Of a DNA stretch of 64,000 nucleotides, positions 50,869-63,864 are shown one piece after another. Made by a program: the position numbers and the translations under genes. Position 1 is the first letter of the stretch. The number at the start of each line of letters is the position of its first letter. Under the pieces are notes generated by a model. It was not told where the DNA came from. It did not search any database and worked only from the letters and a program-made list of their open reading frames with translations. Source of the stretch: Diphasiastrum complanatum (lineage: Eukaryota > Streptophyta > Lycopodiopsida > Lycopodiales > Lycopodiaceae); contig CM055102.1 in assembly GCA_029204225.1 (NCBI GenBank), positions 25,524,922 through 25,588,921 of the forward strand. The letters run 5' to 3'.

Positions 50869-51204
50869 GGCATGGATTTGCATAAGATAAACGGTTCTTA
50901 CAAAAGGATTAGAATGGCACGGATCTGCCATGATACCTTGTAAAAACCCTGAGAACCTCATCAATAAAATGAAGCCTATCCGATACAAGGGTCCAAAAAA
51001 CCACAAGTTGGATATGGAGTTACGATAAACGTAAGTTTACTCGTAGCTACACTATTCAACCATGGCTTGTGCAAATTATTACCCATTCGGTTGTCATATC
51101 AGACTATGGTGAGATACAACTGGAAAGCATGGATATGCTCAGGAGTATGGACGATAGTGCGTGATGTTTCTTAAGTCACACAGTTAGAATAGCATGGATT
51201 TGCT
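50869..51204 (+). other. Repeated NGCA-TGGAT-TGCN mini-hairpins
   Basis: Four copies at 50869, 50916, 51126 and 51191, with relatives in copy 1 (41697, 41849, 41914) and at 17043. Four-pair stems are GGCA/TGCC in some copies and AGCA/TGCT in others, with a conserved TGGATT or TGGATA loop. The rest of 50181-51937 is AT-rich with no ORF. Confidence 0.6.
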
Positions 51205-51937
51205 CTGACACCGACACACATGCTCACACCATTTCTTTTAGCGATAAGCAATATATACGGTGAAAACTTTTCATACTTTTGCTATAAACAAAATAAACTG
51301 ATATGGACCAATGCCCAAAAATTGATCAGCATGGCACTCGCCTTGATACGGTAACGGAGGGGCATGGCCTATCGCTATAAATTCGTCTTTGTGTTTGGGA
51401 AGACTGGACTATGTTTTAAAATGCTATTTATGCTGTTGAGTAGTATAACTTCTTTTGGACATGGATAACAACTAACGCTTAGCTATGACACATGTCTTTC
51501 CCACTGTACTAACTTGTGCGGTTTTGTGTTGTGGGATGGTGGCAGGTATCAGTTGGACGTTTTGAGAGTGGTTATGCTATATGGTGCTTTATTGTACTAT
51601 ATTTTACTTTTCAGCTTTATTGTACCTTGTTGGTTTATAAATAAAGGCTTCAAAGGGTTTAGCCTTGCTTTGTCAAGAGGAACTATGTGAAATTATCTAT
51701 CTATCTCTCTGCACCCCTGAGTGTAACTCCAACGATTCCTTGGTTGGGATAGTACTAAACCCTTACCTTTTATCCGGTTCATAAGCTAACAAAGGTCTGT
51801 TTTAATGTTTTAGTCCACAAGATGGTTTCAAGATGCTGCTCTTTTGGGTTATGGGGAGCCCCTACCTCCACCTAACCATTTTATTCAGACGCTTATTTGT
51901 TGTATGAAAAAGGCCGTAATGATGCATTCTTTTATCA

Positions 51938-54900
51938 TTGACACTGATAGGACTACTTGTTCTTCTGTCTGGACCTAAAGATAAGGTTTTGTGTTTGATT
52001 GATCTATTGGGGACTTTGGACTGGGCTAAGATCTATCTGGAGTTTGTTAAAAAGAAGGATACTTTGAGTTTGGTACAAGATCTGTATGGCCGGCTCAATG
52101 AATTTGTCGAAAGATTTGAAGAAGATGAAAGACTTTTTAATCTACACATTAGGAAAGTCTTTGTGTGTCTTGAGAATGGGAATGGTAATTCTTCTGTTGA
52201 TGTGCCACATACCTCCTCTGATGCACTACTTTCACCACACCCTTTGGTTTTTTAGATGAGCTCGATGAGGACAGTGCTTTCCAACTTGAATTGTTTTCTA
52301 AAGATATCTTTTTTTTGGGTTGACCAATCTTCATATGAGTTCTGCCAGTCCAAAAACTGTCAAATCCCTCTTGTACCCAGCATAACTATTGAGTTCAAAT
52401 TTGCCTTTACCACCTATAAGCTTTGGAGCCTTCCCACTGTCAATTTTCTTGCCCATGTGCCTATCAACCTTTGGATCTTGATGTTACGTCTTACTGAAAA
52501 AGAGATAGAAGTTTGTAAGTCCGCTACTTTACACAAAAATCCTTCCCTTGAAGCTGCTGTAGCCTTTGATACTGTTATTCGCATGAACAAATTTGAGCCT
52601 TCTCGTTGCCCTTCTGAGCAAACATGGGCCAGAATAGGAGGACACTTTGAGACTGGCTTCAATATGATGAACCATCACCAAGCAAGAATCTGGAACTGGA
52701 AACAACCTTTCTTTAAATGTAGATGTGGTGATAAATGCAAAAACAATTCGTCCATTATTTGGTTTGTCCATGCCATTTGGTGTATGATGAACAACCTAGG
52801 CAAGTTCTTCCCTGGTGCTTCTCTCCAAAACCAAATGAATGCTTTCTTTCTATGGCTACATAAGCCCACCAGAGATGTGGTTAAGGCACACCTTACCTTT
52901 CTTTTCATTCGACAATACATGGTTGATGCCTCTATTGAGCTTGCCAAAGACTCTTCTGCCAAACTCCTATCACACCTAGGCGATGCTGAAAACGTACGAG
53001 AAATAGAGCGTCTCCTTAAATGACCAAGCTTTTCCACTCTCTAGGATAAATACTTTCAGAACACAAGCAAAAGAACGGGCAATTTTAGTTTCAACAATCC
53101 AAACTATGTAGTATCTGCATCCGGGACAGGAAAAAGAAGACGATTTATTGGAAAGGAAGGGCAAAGTAGCACAAAGAGTGACCTACCTATCAAACGGCTG
53201 AAGTTTTACCAAGATTAATCGGTGTGCAAGATGGAGAAAGGACAAAAAGGAGAGAAGTCAACATCTCAGCGACAGGACATCTACAACTAACCACTAGCAG
53301 TGATTCAGGGAGCTCTTTTTTACATCTATGTTACCGCAATAGAGTTTTTGAAGGAATCCATGTGAAGACTTTTTATGCTCATGTTTTATTCAGACTATTC
53401 GCTATTGTAGATAAACGCTTTCATGATATTACGTTCGGTTGGACTTACCTACCAAGTGTCAAAAGTGATTAGTATTTTCCCTATGACGTTTTCTGTGATT
53501 TTGACATTGAAAACTTGCATTCATGTGAATGCTTATCTCTTAATAGATTCAAGAACTTTGTTGCAAATAAATTTGGGCATGTTATTTCTACGGATAGCAA
53601 TATTGTTAAGAGCCCAATTTTACGTAAATCTTTAAAGATGGGTCTCAATCATATTACCTTACGAAAAAACAATGTGAATGAGGTGGCTTCTGAACTTTAT
53701 GATGGGTGGTTCAAGTTAATCAAACTATTGCCTACGCATGAACATTTAAATGAAGAAAGTGTAAGGGAGCATGCGACTTTATGTGAATTCATCAAAAAAA
53801 GAACTTGGCCGTATGGCAATAAGGACACAACTGCAAAGATACAAACTACTAAAAATGAAAGATTATGGCTCACGAATCTGCTCTACATCAATGGCATTGA
53901 CAAGGCACAACACAATCCCAATTTTATATGTAAATTCCTTGTACGAAAGCTTGCCCTAGATAGACTTAATAGTCCTGACTTCAGCCCCTTTGCTAATGAT
54001 CAAGAAAACTTTGTTAAGGAAACTATCACTTATGTCATGGAAAAGCTAAATGGATTTTTACCCAACATCTTCATGGGGAACGACTCTTTGCCATATCTAC
54101 TATGTACGTACAAAGCCCACAAGGAATCTTTTGGATGGATTACCAATGTGCATGACTGTTGCCTTACTAAACTTGCAAAATTCCTAACAAGAGCTCTTGC
54201 TATGCTGTCACCATTCCTCAAGGAAGGTGCAGGCCTTAAGGCAAAAACATACAAGGGTATCCTAAATGTGGATACATGCTTATTTTGGCAGTGCGAGTCC
54301 TCGATCGATTTTTATCTCAATTTACCATCAAAGATTACCAATGTATGGGTTGCAGATATCTCTAAGTGCTATGAAAACATACCTTTAGATGGCACTGATG
54401 GGCTGAAAACTATCATGAATAAATCCATTACATATGCGTTCAAACATTCTAATAAGATGTTTCTGAGTTTCAAATGGGAACAAGAAAGGGATGCCTTTAA
54501 ATGGTCATGGAATAATAAAAAGTCGGATGGGTGGTACAATATTGCTAAAAATCTCTTATGCTTGTGGAATGTCTTCCTAATAGACAATTGTATTGTTAGG
54601 TTAGGAAACAAAACATGGAGACAGATTCGCGGTATACCGATGGGTTTTTCATGCTCACCTACTTGGTATAACTTGTATCTTGTGTTCTTTGAAGCTCAAT
54701 TTATTAAGAGACTGGCCAAGTTAGTCTCAGAAAAGATATGAATGTTTTCAGTCACTCGTTTAGATATATTGATGACATTTGCTTCATCAATAATCCCATT
54801 ATTGATGCGTTTATGGACAAAAATCATATTAGAGTACCAGATAACCCTTTCTGGATTTATCCTCTACAATTTCTCGATATCGAAAAAAAGTCTTGTGAAG

Positions 54901-55258
54901 CAAACACCACCAGTTTTTTGAGCATTTTGATTACTTTTATTCCTGGCACCGATGTTTATCAACTTTCAAAGTTTGATAGAAGAAAAGACTTACCTTTTCA
55001 ATACTTACAGTACATACATCTGGCTTCCAATAGGCCAATCTACAACTCGTACAAAGTAATTATCTCCTAGGTTATTTCTGCTATGTATTGCTGCAACGAT
55101 CACAATACTTTTATAAAAGAGGTAGCAATCTTACTTGACACTTTTCAGAAAAATGGTTTTATGAGGGAAAAGCTTTGCCTTATCATTAACAAACTGCTTT
55201 TGACTAGTACTTTTCTAGGTTTGTCCTATGATCTACCACAATGTATTAAAGGTCTGAT
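51938..55258 (+). pseudogene. Penelope-like reverse transcriptase, copy 2
   Basis: Better preserved than copy 1. 51938-52255 is an N-terminal segment (LDWAKIYLEFVKKKDTL). 52256-53023 holds the unknown domain IEFKFAFTTYKLWSLP and the CxC segment FKCRCGDKCKNN (near 52720). From 53224 comes HLCYRNRVFEGIHV, then, after a TGG-to-TAG stop at 53470, a 408-codon frame (53515-54741) with GLNHITLRKNN, LPYLLCTYKAHKES (fingers), motif A VADISKCYENIPL, a Lys/Trp-rich insert, and motif B GIPMGFSCSPTW. A one-base frameshift near 54735 leads to motif C FRYIDDICFINN, then IYPLQFLDI, YLQYIHLASNRPIYNSYK, a TAG at 55068 and the C-terminus. There are few lesions, so the insertion is fairly young. No GIY-YIG endonuclease signature was recognised at either end. 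Confidence 0.75.
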
Positions 55259-55310
55259 GGTGGAGCTAACTACCCCCTAAGGGATTCACTAGCTGCGGGT
55301 CGGTTGGTGG

Positions 55311-55795
<485 letters not shown>

Positions 55796-55811
55796 GAACG
55801 AAGAAAACGAT

Positions 55812-55812
<1 letters not shown>

Positions 55813-55906
<94 letters not shown>

Positions 55907-56705
55907 TGCTCTCTCTCTCATACCGCAAAGGATCCCATTTTGACTGCATACAACTGCATTTCATCACAAAGGACCGCAAAGTCAACGATTGTGGTCACAT
56001 ACGAAGCACAATCGCAAAGTCTCGCCTATGCTCTGAACGAAGTGAACGAACCTCAAATGCACTGTAAAGTATTGCTTACGGTCTGAACAAAGTGAACGAA
56101 CCGCAAACCGCACTGCAAGGGTCTCGCCTACGGCTACATACGGTCTGAATGAAGGCATAGGGACCGCATTTAGGTCGTATAAGAACCGCATTTAGGCCGC
56201 ATAGGGACCACCGCCACCTAGATCGGAAAAACATCGTCCGTCAACGACATATTAAATTTCCAAATCATCGGCTGCCACCTAGATTGGCCGCCATTGCCCG
56301 TCAACGATGGGCACTCTTTACTAGTATACCTATACCATGCATCCTCCTCCCCTCACCCATGCATACACATTTTTTGAACTAAAAAACTTGGGGAGGAGGA
56401 TGCATATATGGGAAAAGGATGCATGGCCCTCCTCCCCAAGCATGCATCTAAGGGCCCACTCCAAATTCAAATTACCCTTTACCAACACACATAGTGTTTT
56501 GAAGTGCATGTACATACTTTCACGATGAAAGGTGTTAAACAAATGAGACTTTCATTATCAAGAATTTGAAGGGCGCTCTAAAGATTTTTTAAATTATTAG
56601 ACTTTCCACGAAAAAGGTTGAAATAAAAACGCATTTCTATGAAGGAAAAATCGGCTATGAAGGGCTGGGAAGACTTCAAAATGCAGGCCTGGTAGGGCCC
56701 CTCTC

Positions 56706-56710
<5 letters not shown>
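55813..56710. repeat. (CT)n then ACCGCA-rich DNA
   Basis: A CT run at 55813-55903, then GGATGCTCTCTC and a stretch (55925-56210) with repeated AAGTGAACGAACC, ACCGCA and GGTCTGAA words. GCCACCTAGAT.GG occurs at 56213 and 56275. 56338-56450 has inverted ATGCATCCTCCTCCCC/GGGGAGGAGGATGCAT. No gene recognised. Confidence 0.6.
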
Positions 56711-56777
<67 letters not shown>

Positions 56778-58371
56778 GTTGCACCCAAGCCTGCATGGCA
56801 GACCTACATGGTGCATAGCTTAGTTGGCTTGCCGCACAAGCCTATGTCAAGCGTATGTGGCAGACTGCAACATGTCTGCATGGCAGACATCAAGCCCATA
56901 GCCTATGATAGGCCTACGTGGCTTGCCACATGGCAACGTGTGAGCCTTAGCTCTTCTCTCTAGGTCCACTCAAGCCTACATGGCAGAGCTTGGTTGGCTT
57001 GTCACACAAGCCTATGGCAGGCCTATGTGGTAGCTTGCGACATGCTTGCGTGGCAAACATCAGACCTATGCCATGCCTATGTGGTCTGCCAAGCCTATGG
57101 TAGGCCTGCGTGGTAGCTTTCGAGCCCACCTATATCTCTCTCTCTAGGTCCACTCAAACCTACGTGACAGAGCCCGGTTGGCTTGCCATACAAGCCTATG
57201 GTAGGCCTACATGCTTGCCACATGACAAACCTCAAACCTCATGCAGGCTTGGGGTTAGCCATGTGGCAGACCTATGTGGCTTGCCATGTGGCAGTGTGCG
57301 ACAGGCTTAGTAGATAGCAGACCACGTAGGCAGAGCCTGGTTGGCTTGCCAACCTATGATGGGCCTATGTGGCTTGCCACATGGCTAACCCCAAGCCTGC
57401 AATATTTGCCACGTGGAAGCCATACGTGACTTGCCACATGGAAGCCCATGACAGACTTGGTAGATAGCAGGCCTATGTGACCTGTTACACAAGCCTATGG
57501 TAGGCCTACGTGGCTTGCCACAGGGCAGCTTTTGAGCCCCACCTCTTTCTCTCTCTAGGTCCACTCAGGCCTACGTGGCAAAGCCTAGTTGTCTTGCCAC
57601 ACAAGCCTATGTTAGGACCTACGTGGTTTGCCATATGGCAAACCCTAAGCTTGCAAGACTTGCCACTTGGTAGACCTACATGGCCTTCCACGTGGCAGCC
57701 TACGACAATATTGGCATATAGTAGATCTATGACATGCCTATGTGGCTTGCTACACAAGCCTAAGGTAGTCCTACGTGGCTTACGACATGAGAAGTATCAA
57801 CCCTACATGGTTCTCCACGTGGCAGGCCTACGTGGTAGCTTGCGAGCCCCACCTCTTTCTGTCTCTATGTCCACTCAAGCCTACGTGGCAGAGCCTGGTT
57901 GGCTTGCCACAGAAGCCTATTACAAGCTGATGTGGCAACCTACAACATGCTTGCATGGCAGACATGAGGCCTATGCCATGCCTATGTGGTCTGCCGTGCA
58001 AGCCTATGGTAGGCCTACATGGCTTGCCATGTGTCAGCTTTCGAGCCCACCTCTTTATATATCTCTCTCTGGGTCCACTCAGGCCTATATGGTAGAGCTC
58101 TGTTGGCTTGTCGCACAAGCCTATGGTAGGCCGACATGGCTTGCCATGTGGCAAATCCCAAGCTTGCATGATTTGCCTTGTGGCCACCTATGATAGGATT
58201 GCTAGATAGTAGGCCTATGTGGCCTACTACACAAGCCTATGGTAGGCCATGTGGCAAGCCACAAAAGTCTATGGTAGGCCTACGTGGCTTGCCACATGGA
58301 CAATCCCAAGCCTACATGGTTTTCCATGTGGCAGGCCTATGTGGCTTGCCATGTGGCAACTTTCGAGGCCC

Positions 58372-58415
<44 letters not shown>

Positions 58416-58613
58416 GTCCACTCAGGCCTACATGGCAGAGCCTGGTTGGCTTGCCACGAGAGCCTATGTTAGAACTACGTGGTTTGCCATGTGGCAAACC
58501 CCAAGCTTGCATGACTTGCCATGGGGTAGGCCTACATGGCTTGCCATGTGGTAGTCTGCGACGGGCTTGGTAGATATCATACCTATGACATGCCTATGTG
58601 GCCTGCTCACAAG
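56711..58613. repeat. Degenerate satellite with ACGTG-rich units
   Basis: About 1.9 kb built from short units such as GGCCTACGTGGCTTGCCA and AAGCCTATGGTAGG, organised into larger blocks each opened by TCTCTCT..GGTCCACTCA (near 56962, 57147, 57559, 57868, 58074, 58417). CT runs at 56711-56774 and 58375-58413 are local expansions of the block start. Long frames in it (for example 57510-58193) are repeat translations. Confidence 0.85.
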
Positions 58614-58618
58614 CCCAT

Positions 58619-59262
58619 CGAACCAAAAATTGGTTGGATTCAGTAAGAAATGGTCAGAACTTCAAACAGGAGGTGTCCACAGGCTTGTGGGCTCGACACG
58701 AACCCATAGGTTCATTTGCAGCTAATTCTGATGCCGTTTGTCCAAAAACGACCTTTCTACTGAGGGGAATGCCACTAAATGGACTACTTTCGCCAGACGG
58801 AGTTCGTTTTTCAGACCCTCTGTTCCGTCCTGTGTTGCATGTCGAGACGAACCTATAGGACTACTCACTAAAAAACGTGCATCCGAACCAAAAACCCTAA
58901 ACACAGTCTTGGGATCTAGGCCCGTCAAGCCAAAAATTGGTCGGATTCAGTAAAAAATGATCAGAACTTCGGACGGGAGGTGTCCACAAGTTTGTGGGCT
59001 AGACACAAACCCGTAGGTTCATTTGCAGCTAAATTCCGATGTCGTTGACCGAAAGTGCCCTTTCTGCCGGGGGGAATGCCACTAATTGAACTACTTTCCA
59101 ACATTCTTGAGAATTGGTCCAGTGTCGCTGGATGGAGTCTGTTTTTTAGACCCTCTATTTTGTCCTGTGCTACAGACTGAGACAAATCCACAAGACTAAA
59201 CCAGACTCCAAACGGTTCAGTACTCACAGCAAAACGTGCATCGAACCAGAAACCCGCAACAC
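58619..59262. repeat. ~310-bp tandem duplication
   Basis: 58619-58927 and 58928-59262 align throughout (AAAATTGGT.GGATTCAGTA, GGAGGTGTCCACA, GGGGAATGCCACTAA, AAACGTGCATC). The second copy has a ~28-bp insertion at about 59100. No coding meaning is apparent. Confidence 0.85.
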
Positions 59263-59452
59263 CCTTGAATTTGATTGTACACACACACACACTTTTTCAC
59301 ATGCTTCGCACATGCACACATGCACACAGACCCACTTCACACACACACAACATCAACTGCTCGGCCACACGCCGCGACCATCAACGCCACCCACACCATC
59401 GGCCGCTCAACGACATACACAGACATATACCCACACAAACACACAAATCCAC
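59263..59452. repeat. CA-rich microsatellite-like stretch
   Basis: Short (CA)n runs at 59280-59292 and 59335-59349 within C/A-rich DNA, directly left of the gypsy 5' LTR. Confidence 0.6.
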
Positions 59453-60156
59453 TGTTAGAGCCTATACTCCCTGTCTCAGTTATTTACAGTTTTTAGAGAC
59501 ACATGTACGCTTTGTAATTATTGTGATTACTGAAATGGCTAAGTCACCGGCCTGTGGTGACTTTTGTAAGTAAATTGTAAATAAACTGTAATTACTTGGC
59601 ATTGGACCTCAAAGAGTCGTGCTTAGCTTTGGCATGGGGTACTGGGTCATTTATTAGGAGTGGCTGGACTGACTTCCTAAAAAGCAGGAGTTGACTAGTC
59701 AACAAGACACATGTCATATGCTCATTGGGACACTTGGTCCAATGAATGGGTGACACGTGTTAGGGTTGACCAGTCAAACATGACGCGTGTCACATGCTCA
59801 CTGGGACACTTGGTCCAGTGTATGAGTGACACATGTCAGCCTACTCAATTGCCTATGTGTCAGAGTACTACCAAGTGGCAAGTATCGACTGTGCATGGAG
59901 TTGGCCATGTGTCGACGTTAGGAAAGGTCAGGGTTAAGGGGTGCTTGAAGATTGTGCATAAGTGAGTCTATAGAGAGGCATTCCTCATCATAATCTATGT
60001 AGCAAAGGTTGGGAGGAGAGAAGGCAGCCAGCTCCACCATGTTTCGTGTGCTTTGATGTTTGTACATGTAGGGAAATCGACATGGATCGACATTGCTGAT
60101 TGCTGCGCACGAGATAAGCTAGGTTTTAAGTGAAGTTTCATATGTGGAGTTTGACA
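59453..60156 (+). repeat. 5' LTR of gypsy C
   Basis: 704 bp, TGTTAGAGCC to GTTTGACA. It contains an internal ~75-bp tandem duplication (about 59709-59838) around GGGACACTTGGTCCA, and shares GGCATTCCTCATCATAATCT with the reverse complement of the 20.2-kb LTR. Confidence 0.92.
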
Positions 60157-60170
60157 TTTGGTATCAAAGC
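60157..60170 (+). other. Primer-binding site of gypsy C
   Basis: TTTGGTATCAAAGC directly after the LTR, complementary to the 3' end of plant initiator tRNA-Met. The leader up to about 60750 is filled with repeated GGATCAGATTTC/GAATCGGATTTC-like words. Confidence 0.85.
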
Positions 60171-60769
60171 GTAGGTTTACGTTCGGAAGAGAGTTGAAAA
60201 AACCAGGATTAGGATCGGATTCAGATTATAGCCGTGAATTTAAATCGGGACACACCTACTAATTAGAATTAGATTTCAGCATCGTGGATCAGATTCCGAT
60301 TTCAGGCCAGCTGCGGATCGAAATCAGATTTTGCTTATGAATTAGAATCGGATTTCGCTTATGAATAAGAATTAGATTTCAACTGTGGAATAGAAACAAA
60401 TTTTCGAAGCGGAATCAGGTTGTGATTTCAGAATCGAATCAGGTCACGATTTCAGAATCGGATAAGAATTAGGTTTCAATCTGCCAAGTGTGGATCACAT
60501 TCTGATTTTAGGATCAAATTCAGGTTTCAGGTTTCAACCGCGAAACTGAATTGGATTTCAGTTGCGCAACAAAAATAGATTTCATTTTAGAAGCATGATC
60601 AGATTTCAATTCGGAAGCGAAATCGAGTTACAATTTTAGAATCGGATCATAATCAGGTTGCTGCCGCGGATTGAAATCATGTTACAATGACGGAATCAAA
60701 TCAGAAACCCTTGTTTTCTGAAAATTTTGAACTCTAAGTAGGTGGACAGGTTTGCAACACTGTACTAGC

Positions 60770-63700
60770 ACCAGATTAACCAAGGTTGAAGAAGTGGCAG
60801 CTAAGATGGATGCTAAGGAGGCCATATTTCAACAAATCCTTGAACAGTTGAAGACGTCAAGATTCTCACAAGAACCAAAAGTGGTATGATTGTTCAAGTG
60901 TTTTATGTTGTGGAGAGCTTGCACGGAAGTCTCAAAACCTTTCGTTGTAAAGAAGCAGACTCATACCCTCCGAGGAGCAGTTCAAATAGCTTTGCGTTTG
61001 AAACACGGTAATAAGGTTTAGGCATTTTTTTTGGGTCTTGGGGTGTAACCAGAGGCTCAAAAGAATTAAAACTCAATTTGTGCAAACGCTTTCAAGTGAC
61101 CTGAAAGGAGACGCAACAGGGGCTTTCGAGGACAAAGGATTGTATGGGCGGTCTGATGTCCAAAGAGGTCAGCGTCCTTTGATGCGACTAGTTGTAGCTT
61201 CTAGGGACAACAATTGTATGGGCCATCTGATGTTTAGAAGGGGCCAATGATCTTTGTTGCTAATGCCGCAAAACCAAAGGTGTTCCAAATGAGATATTTT
61301 TGCTTTGGTTATTTGGTAGGATGCAGGTGGAAGGAACGTCCACGGAATCCAATGCAGACTTCATGCAATTTGCTAGTGAAGCACCTATGGCTATTGAAGA
61401 GCTGCAGCAGGATGAACTCCAGGAAAGTACTCTTCATCTTGTGAAAGTGTCGATGATCAGGTAAGGCTGATGTTATTTCTTTTGCCATAATTGTTTAAAA
61501 CGATACAACATATGTATCAATTTCCAGGTACTTCTTGATTGTTATGATTGGACAGTTGCGTGGTATGAATGTGTGTTTTGCTTGACACTAGGTCCTCTCA
61601 TAACATACTTGACTTTGATTGAAAGGTTGACTGTGAGCATGCAACCATCCCTGTACTAGTACATAGTTGTGAGGGCTGATGGAAAGGGTGCAATTGGGGG
61701 AGGTTTCAGGGTTGTGGATATGCCATTAACCATTCAAAATTAGGTTAAGAAGTTGGATATAAAGATAATGTGTTTGGCATGTTTTGATGTGGTACTTGGG
61801 ATATGTTGGCACGTAGTATAGAAACTCTACATCGCTTGGGGTACTCATGTGTGCGAGTTCCAGCGTGATGGTAGAATCCATTCACTTTGAGGTGAGCCCG
61901 ATGTGCCTCCAGGACCTTTGATCATGGTAGCTTAGTATGTGGGGGTTCGTTGTAAGTATATGTGTTTTTGTTATCATTTGATATGTTTACTGTTGGTTCC
62001 AAAAGTAACATATGGCAAGAACAAGTTGACCTACTTAGGAACCTAGACTAATAGACGGGTCATGGCATATGTGTGTGGGCTTATTGACGCTTGAACTCCC
62101 CAAGAGCAATGGACGGTATGGGATGCCCAATGTTCAAGGAGTTTTTCAAGCAGCGATATCCTATTTCGCATATTGATGATCTGGTATTGTACAGTGCTAC
62201 TGTTTTAGCGAAGTTGTTTGAAAAATGGATATTAGTAACTCAGAGAGTTCATGAAGTGCATGTGCATAAGATTGCCTTCAAAACTTGTTTCGGTCACTGT
62301 AAGTTTTTGGTTATGCCTTCGATTGACATTAATGCCCCAATAACATGTATGATGTTGATGAACGATGTACTCAGACTGTTTATGGATGACGTTTTGGTTT
62401 ACAGTTGTGGTGACGTATGTAACTCACCTTCGAACTATTTGTCAGCCTTGAGGGATAAAATCTTGTTTGCTAATGATAATAAAAGATAGCATATTTGGGT
62501 GTTATCGTGTTAGCTGAAGGCATAACACCGAATCCAAGAAAAGTTGTTCTCCTTCGGTGGCCTGTACCTACAGACTTGACGGTGTTGAGAGGCTCTCTTG
62601 GATTGTTTGCGTTTTATTGCAAGGTGTGAAGGGTTGTTCACACATGGCTGCACCTTTGACCGATGTGCTATAGAATAATAATGGACAAAAGTTCAGCAAT
62701 GAAGTTTCGACGCTTTGAAACAAGTTGTGGTTGACTTTGTCACATTAAAAAAATTAGACCCTCAGAAACCATTTGTCATAGTAACAAATGCGAGTGATGT
62801 CGTCGTTGGGACAACTTTGATGCAAGAGGGTAGGCCAATGGCCTTTGTGAGCGAGAAGCTCAACCCTGCTAAGAAGAGTAGTATGCCATTGTCCATGCTT
62901 TGAAAGTATGGAGGCATTATTTGTGTGGTGCGGGTTTGTATACGCCGACCATGACATTTTTTATGTATTTCTACAATTAGCCAGGTGGGCTAAATTGATG
63001 CAGAAATTTCACATGGAAATTCGGTACAGAAAAGGTATCGAAAATTGTGTGCCTGATGCATTATATTGTATATTGTATCAAATGTCTTTTGTGGTCATAA
63101 AGAATGACCTAATTGCTGAGATCAGATAGATTTAGCAAGAGGATCCTCATTGTTTATTGTAAGGAGGTTGTGAGAGAGGTAAATCTTGGCCAAGTAGAGT
63201 CTTAGAAGGAGAGCTTTGATCTCTTTGCTCACACTTGCCTGAAGTATACCATGGCAGATGGTATAGTTAAAGGAAATAGCAAACTTCCCATTGTAGTTAG
63301 TAAAGGGCTATGTAGGGAAATTTTGCATTTATGTTATGTTAGTACTGGTGCTAGTCATCCGGGTGTGGATTGGACCTATGAGATGATCCTATGTAACTTT
63401 TGGTTGCCCAATATGGTTTAGGCCTACTAGTCTTGTTACGGTGGGAATTCCTCAAAGTGCCTAGTACAACTGATTTCTAACTCTATGAGTAAGATGCTTG
63501 AGTTAGTTGAAAAAATTTAAGACAAGCAATCGTGTTGCTAGTGAGAGCCAAGTGCGATCGCTAGTAGTATGGGATGCTGGTTATCATAGGAGGCCTGATT
63601 AGGCCAGTTGTTGTCAACAACTCTGGTGTATGGAGATGAGTCAGTTGTGACTCTATTCAGGAGCATGGAGAGGAGATCCATGAGCCAACAAGGATATTCG

Positions 63701-63850
63701 ATAGGCAAGAGAAACGTCTGTGTAACCGCTTGATCTTTGATATATCTAGTTGCTTGGCATGGAAGACCTCTTGCAGATGTTGCCTGGGAGACCGCGCACG
63801 ATTTGCGTGCACAGTACCCTAGTTTGGTCATCGCGGACGATGTCTTTTTC
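60770..63850 (+). pseudogene. Ty3/gypsy C gag-pol remnant
   Basis: Heavily mutated. Gag start near 60785 (KVEEVAAKMDAKEAIFQQIL), similar to gypsy A gag. RT at 62140-62430: YPISHIDDLVLYSATVL, HKIAFKTCFGHCKFLVMP, LMNDVLRLFMDDVLVYS, where the YLDD box has become FMDD. RNase H at 62715-62890 (PFVIVTNASDVVVGTTLMQ, MAFVSEKLNPAKK), then FHMEIRYRKGIENCVPDAL. Integrase zinc-binding region near 63290-63410 (KGLCREILHLC, HPGVDW, NFWLPNM). A chromodomain-like end at 63735-63850 (VAWHGRPLADVAWETAHDL). Many stops and frameshifts; the integrase core is not recognisable. Confidence 0.85.
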
Positions 63851-63864
63851 TGAGTGGGAAGGGA

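Noticed and set aside
51938-53023. GIY-YIG endonuclease upstream of the RT
   Set aside because: I looked for GIY...YIG and the downstream Arg/Glu pattern in all three frames of both copies and saw none. A profile search is needed before claiming presence or absence.
57510-58193. 227-codon open frame
   Set aside because: It lies wholly in the ACGTG satellite and its peptide is itself a periodic translation of the repeat unit.
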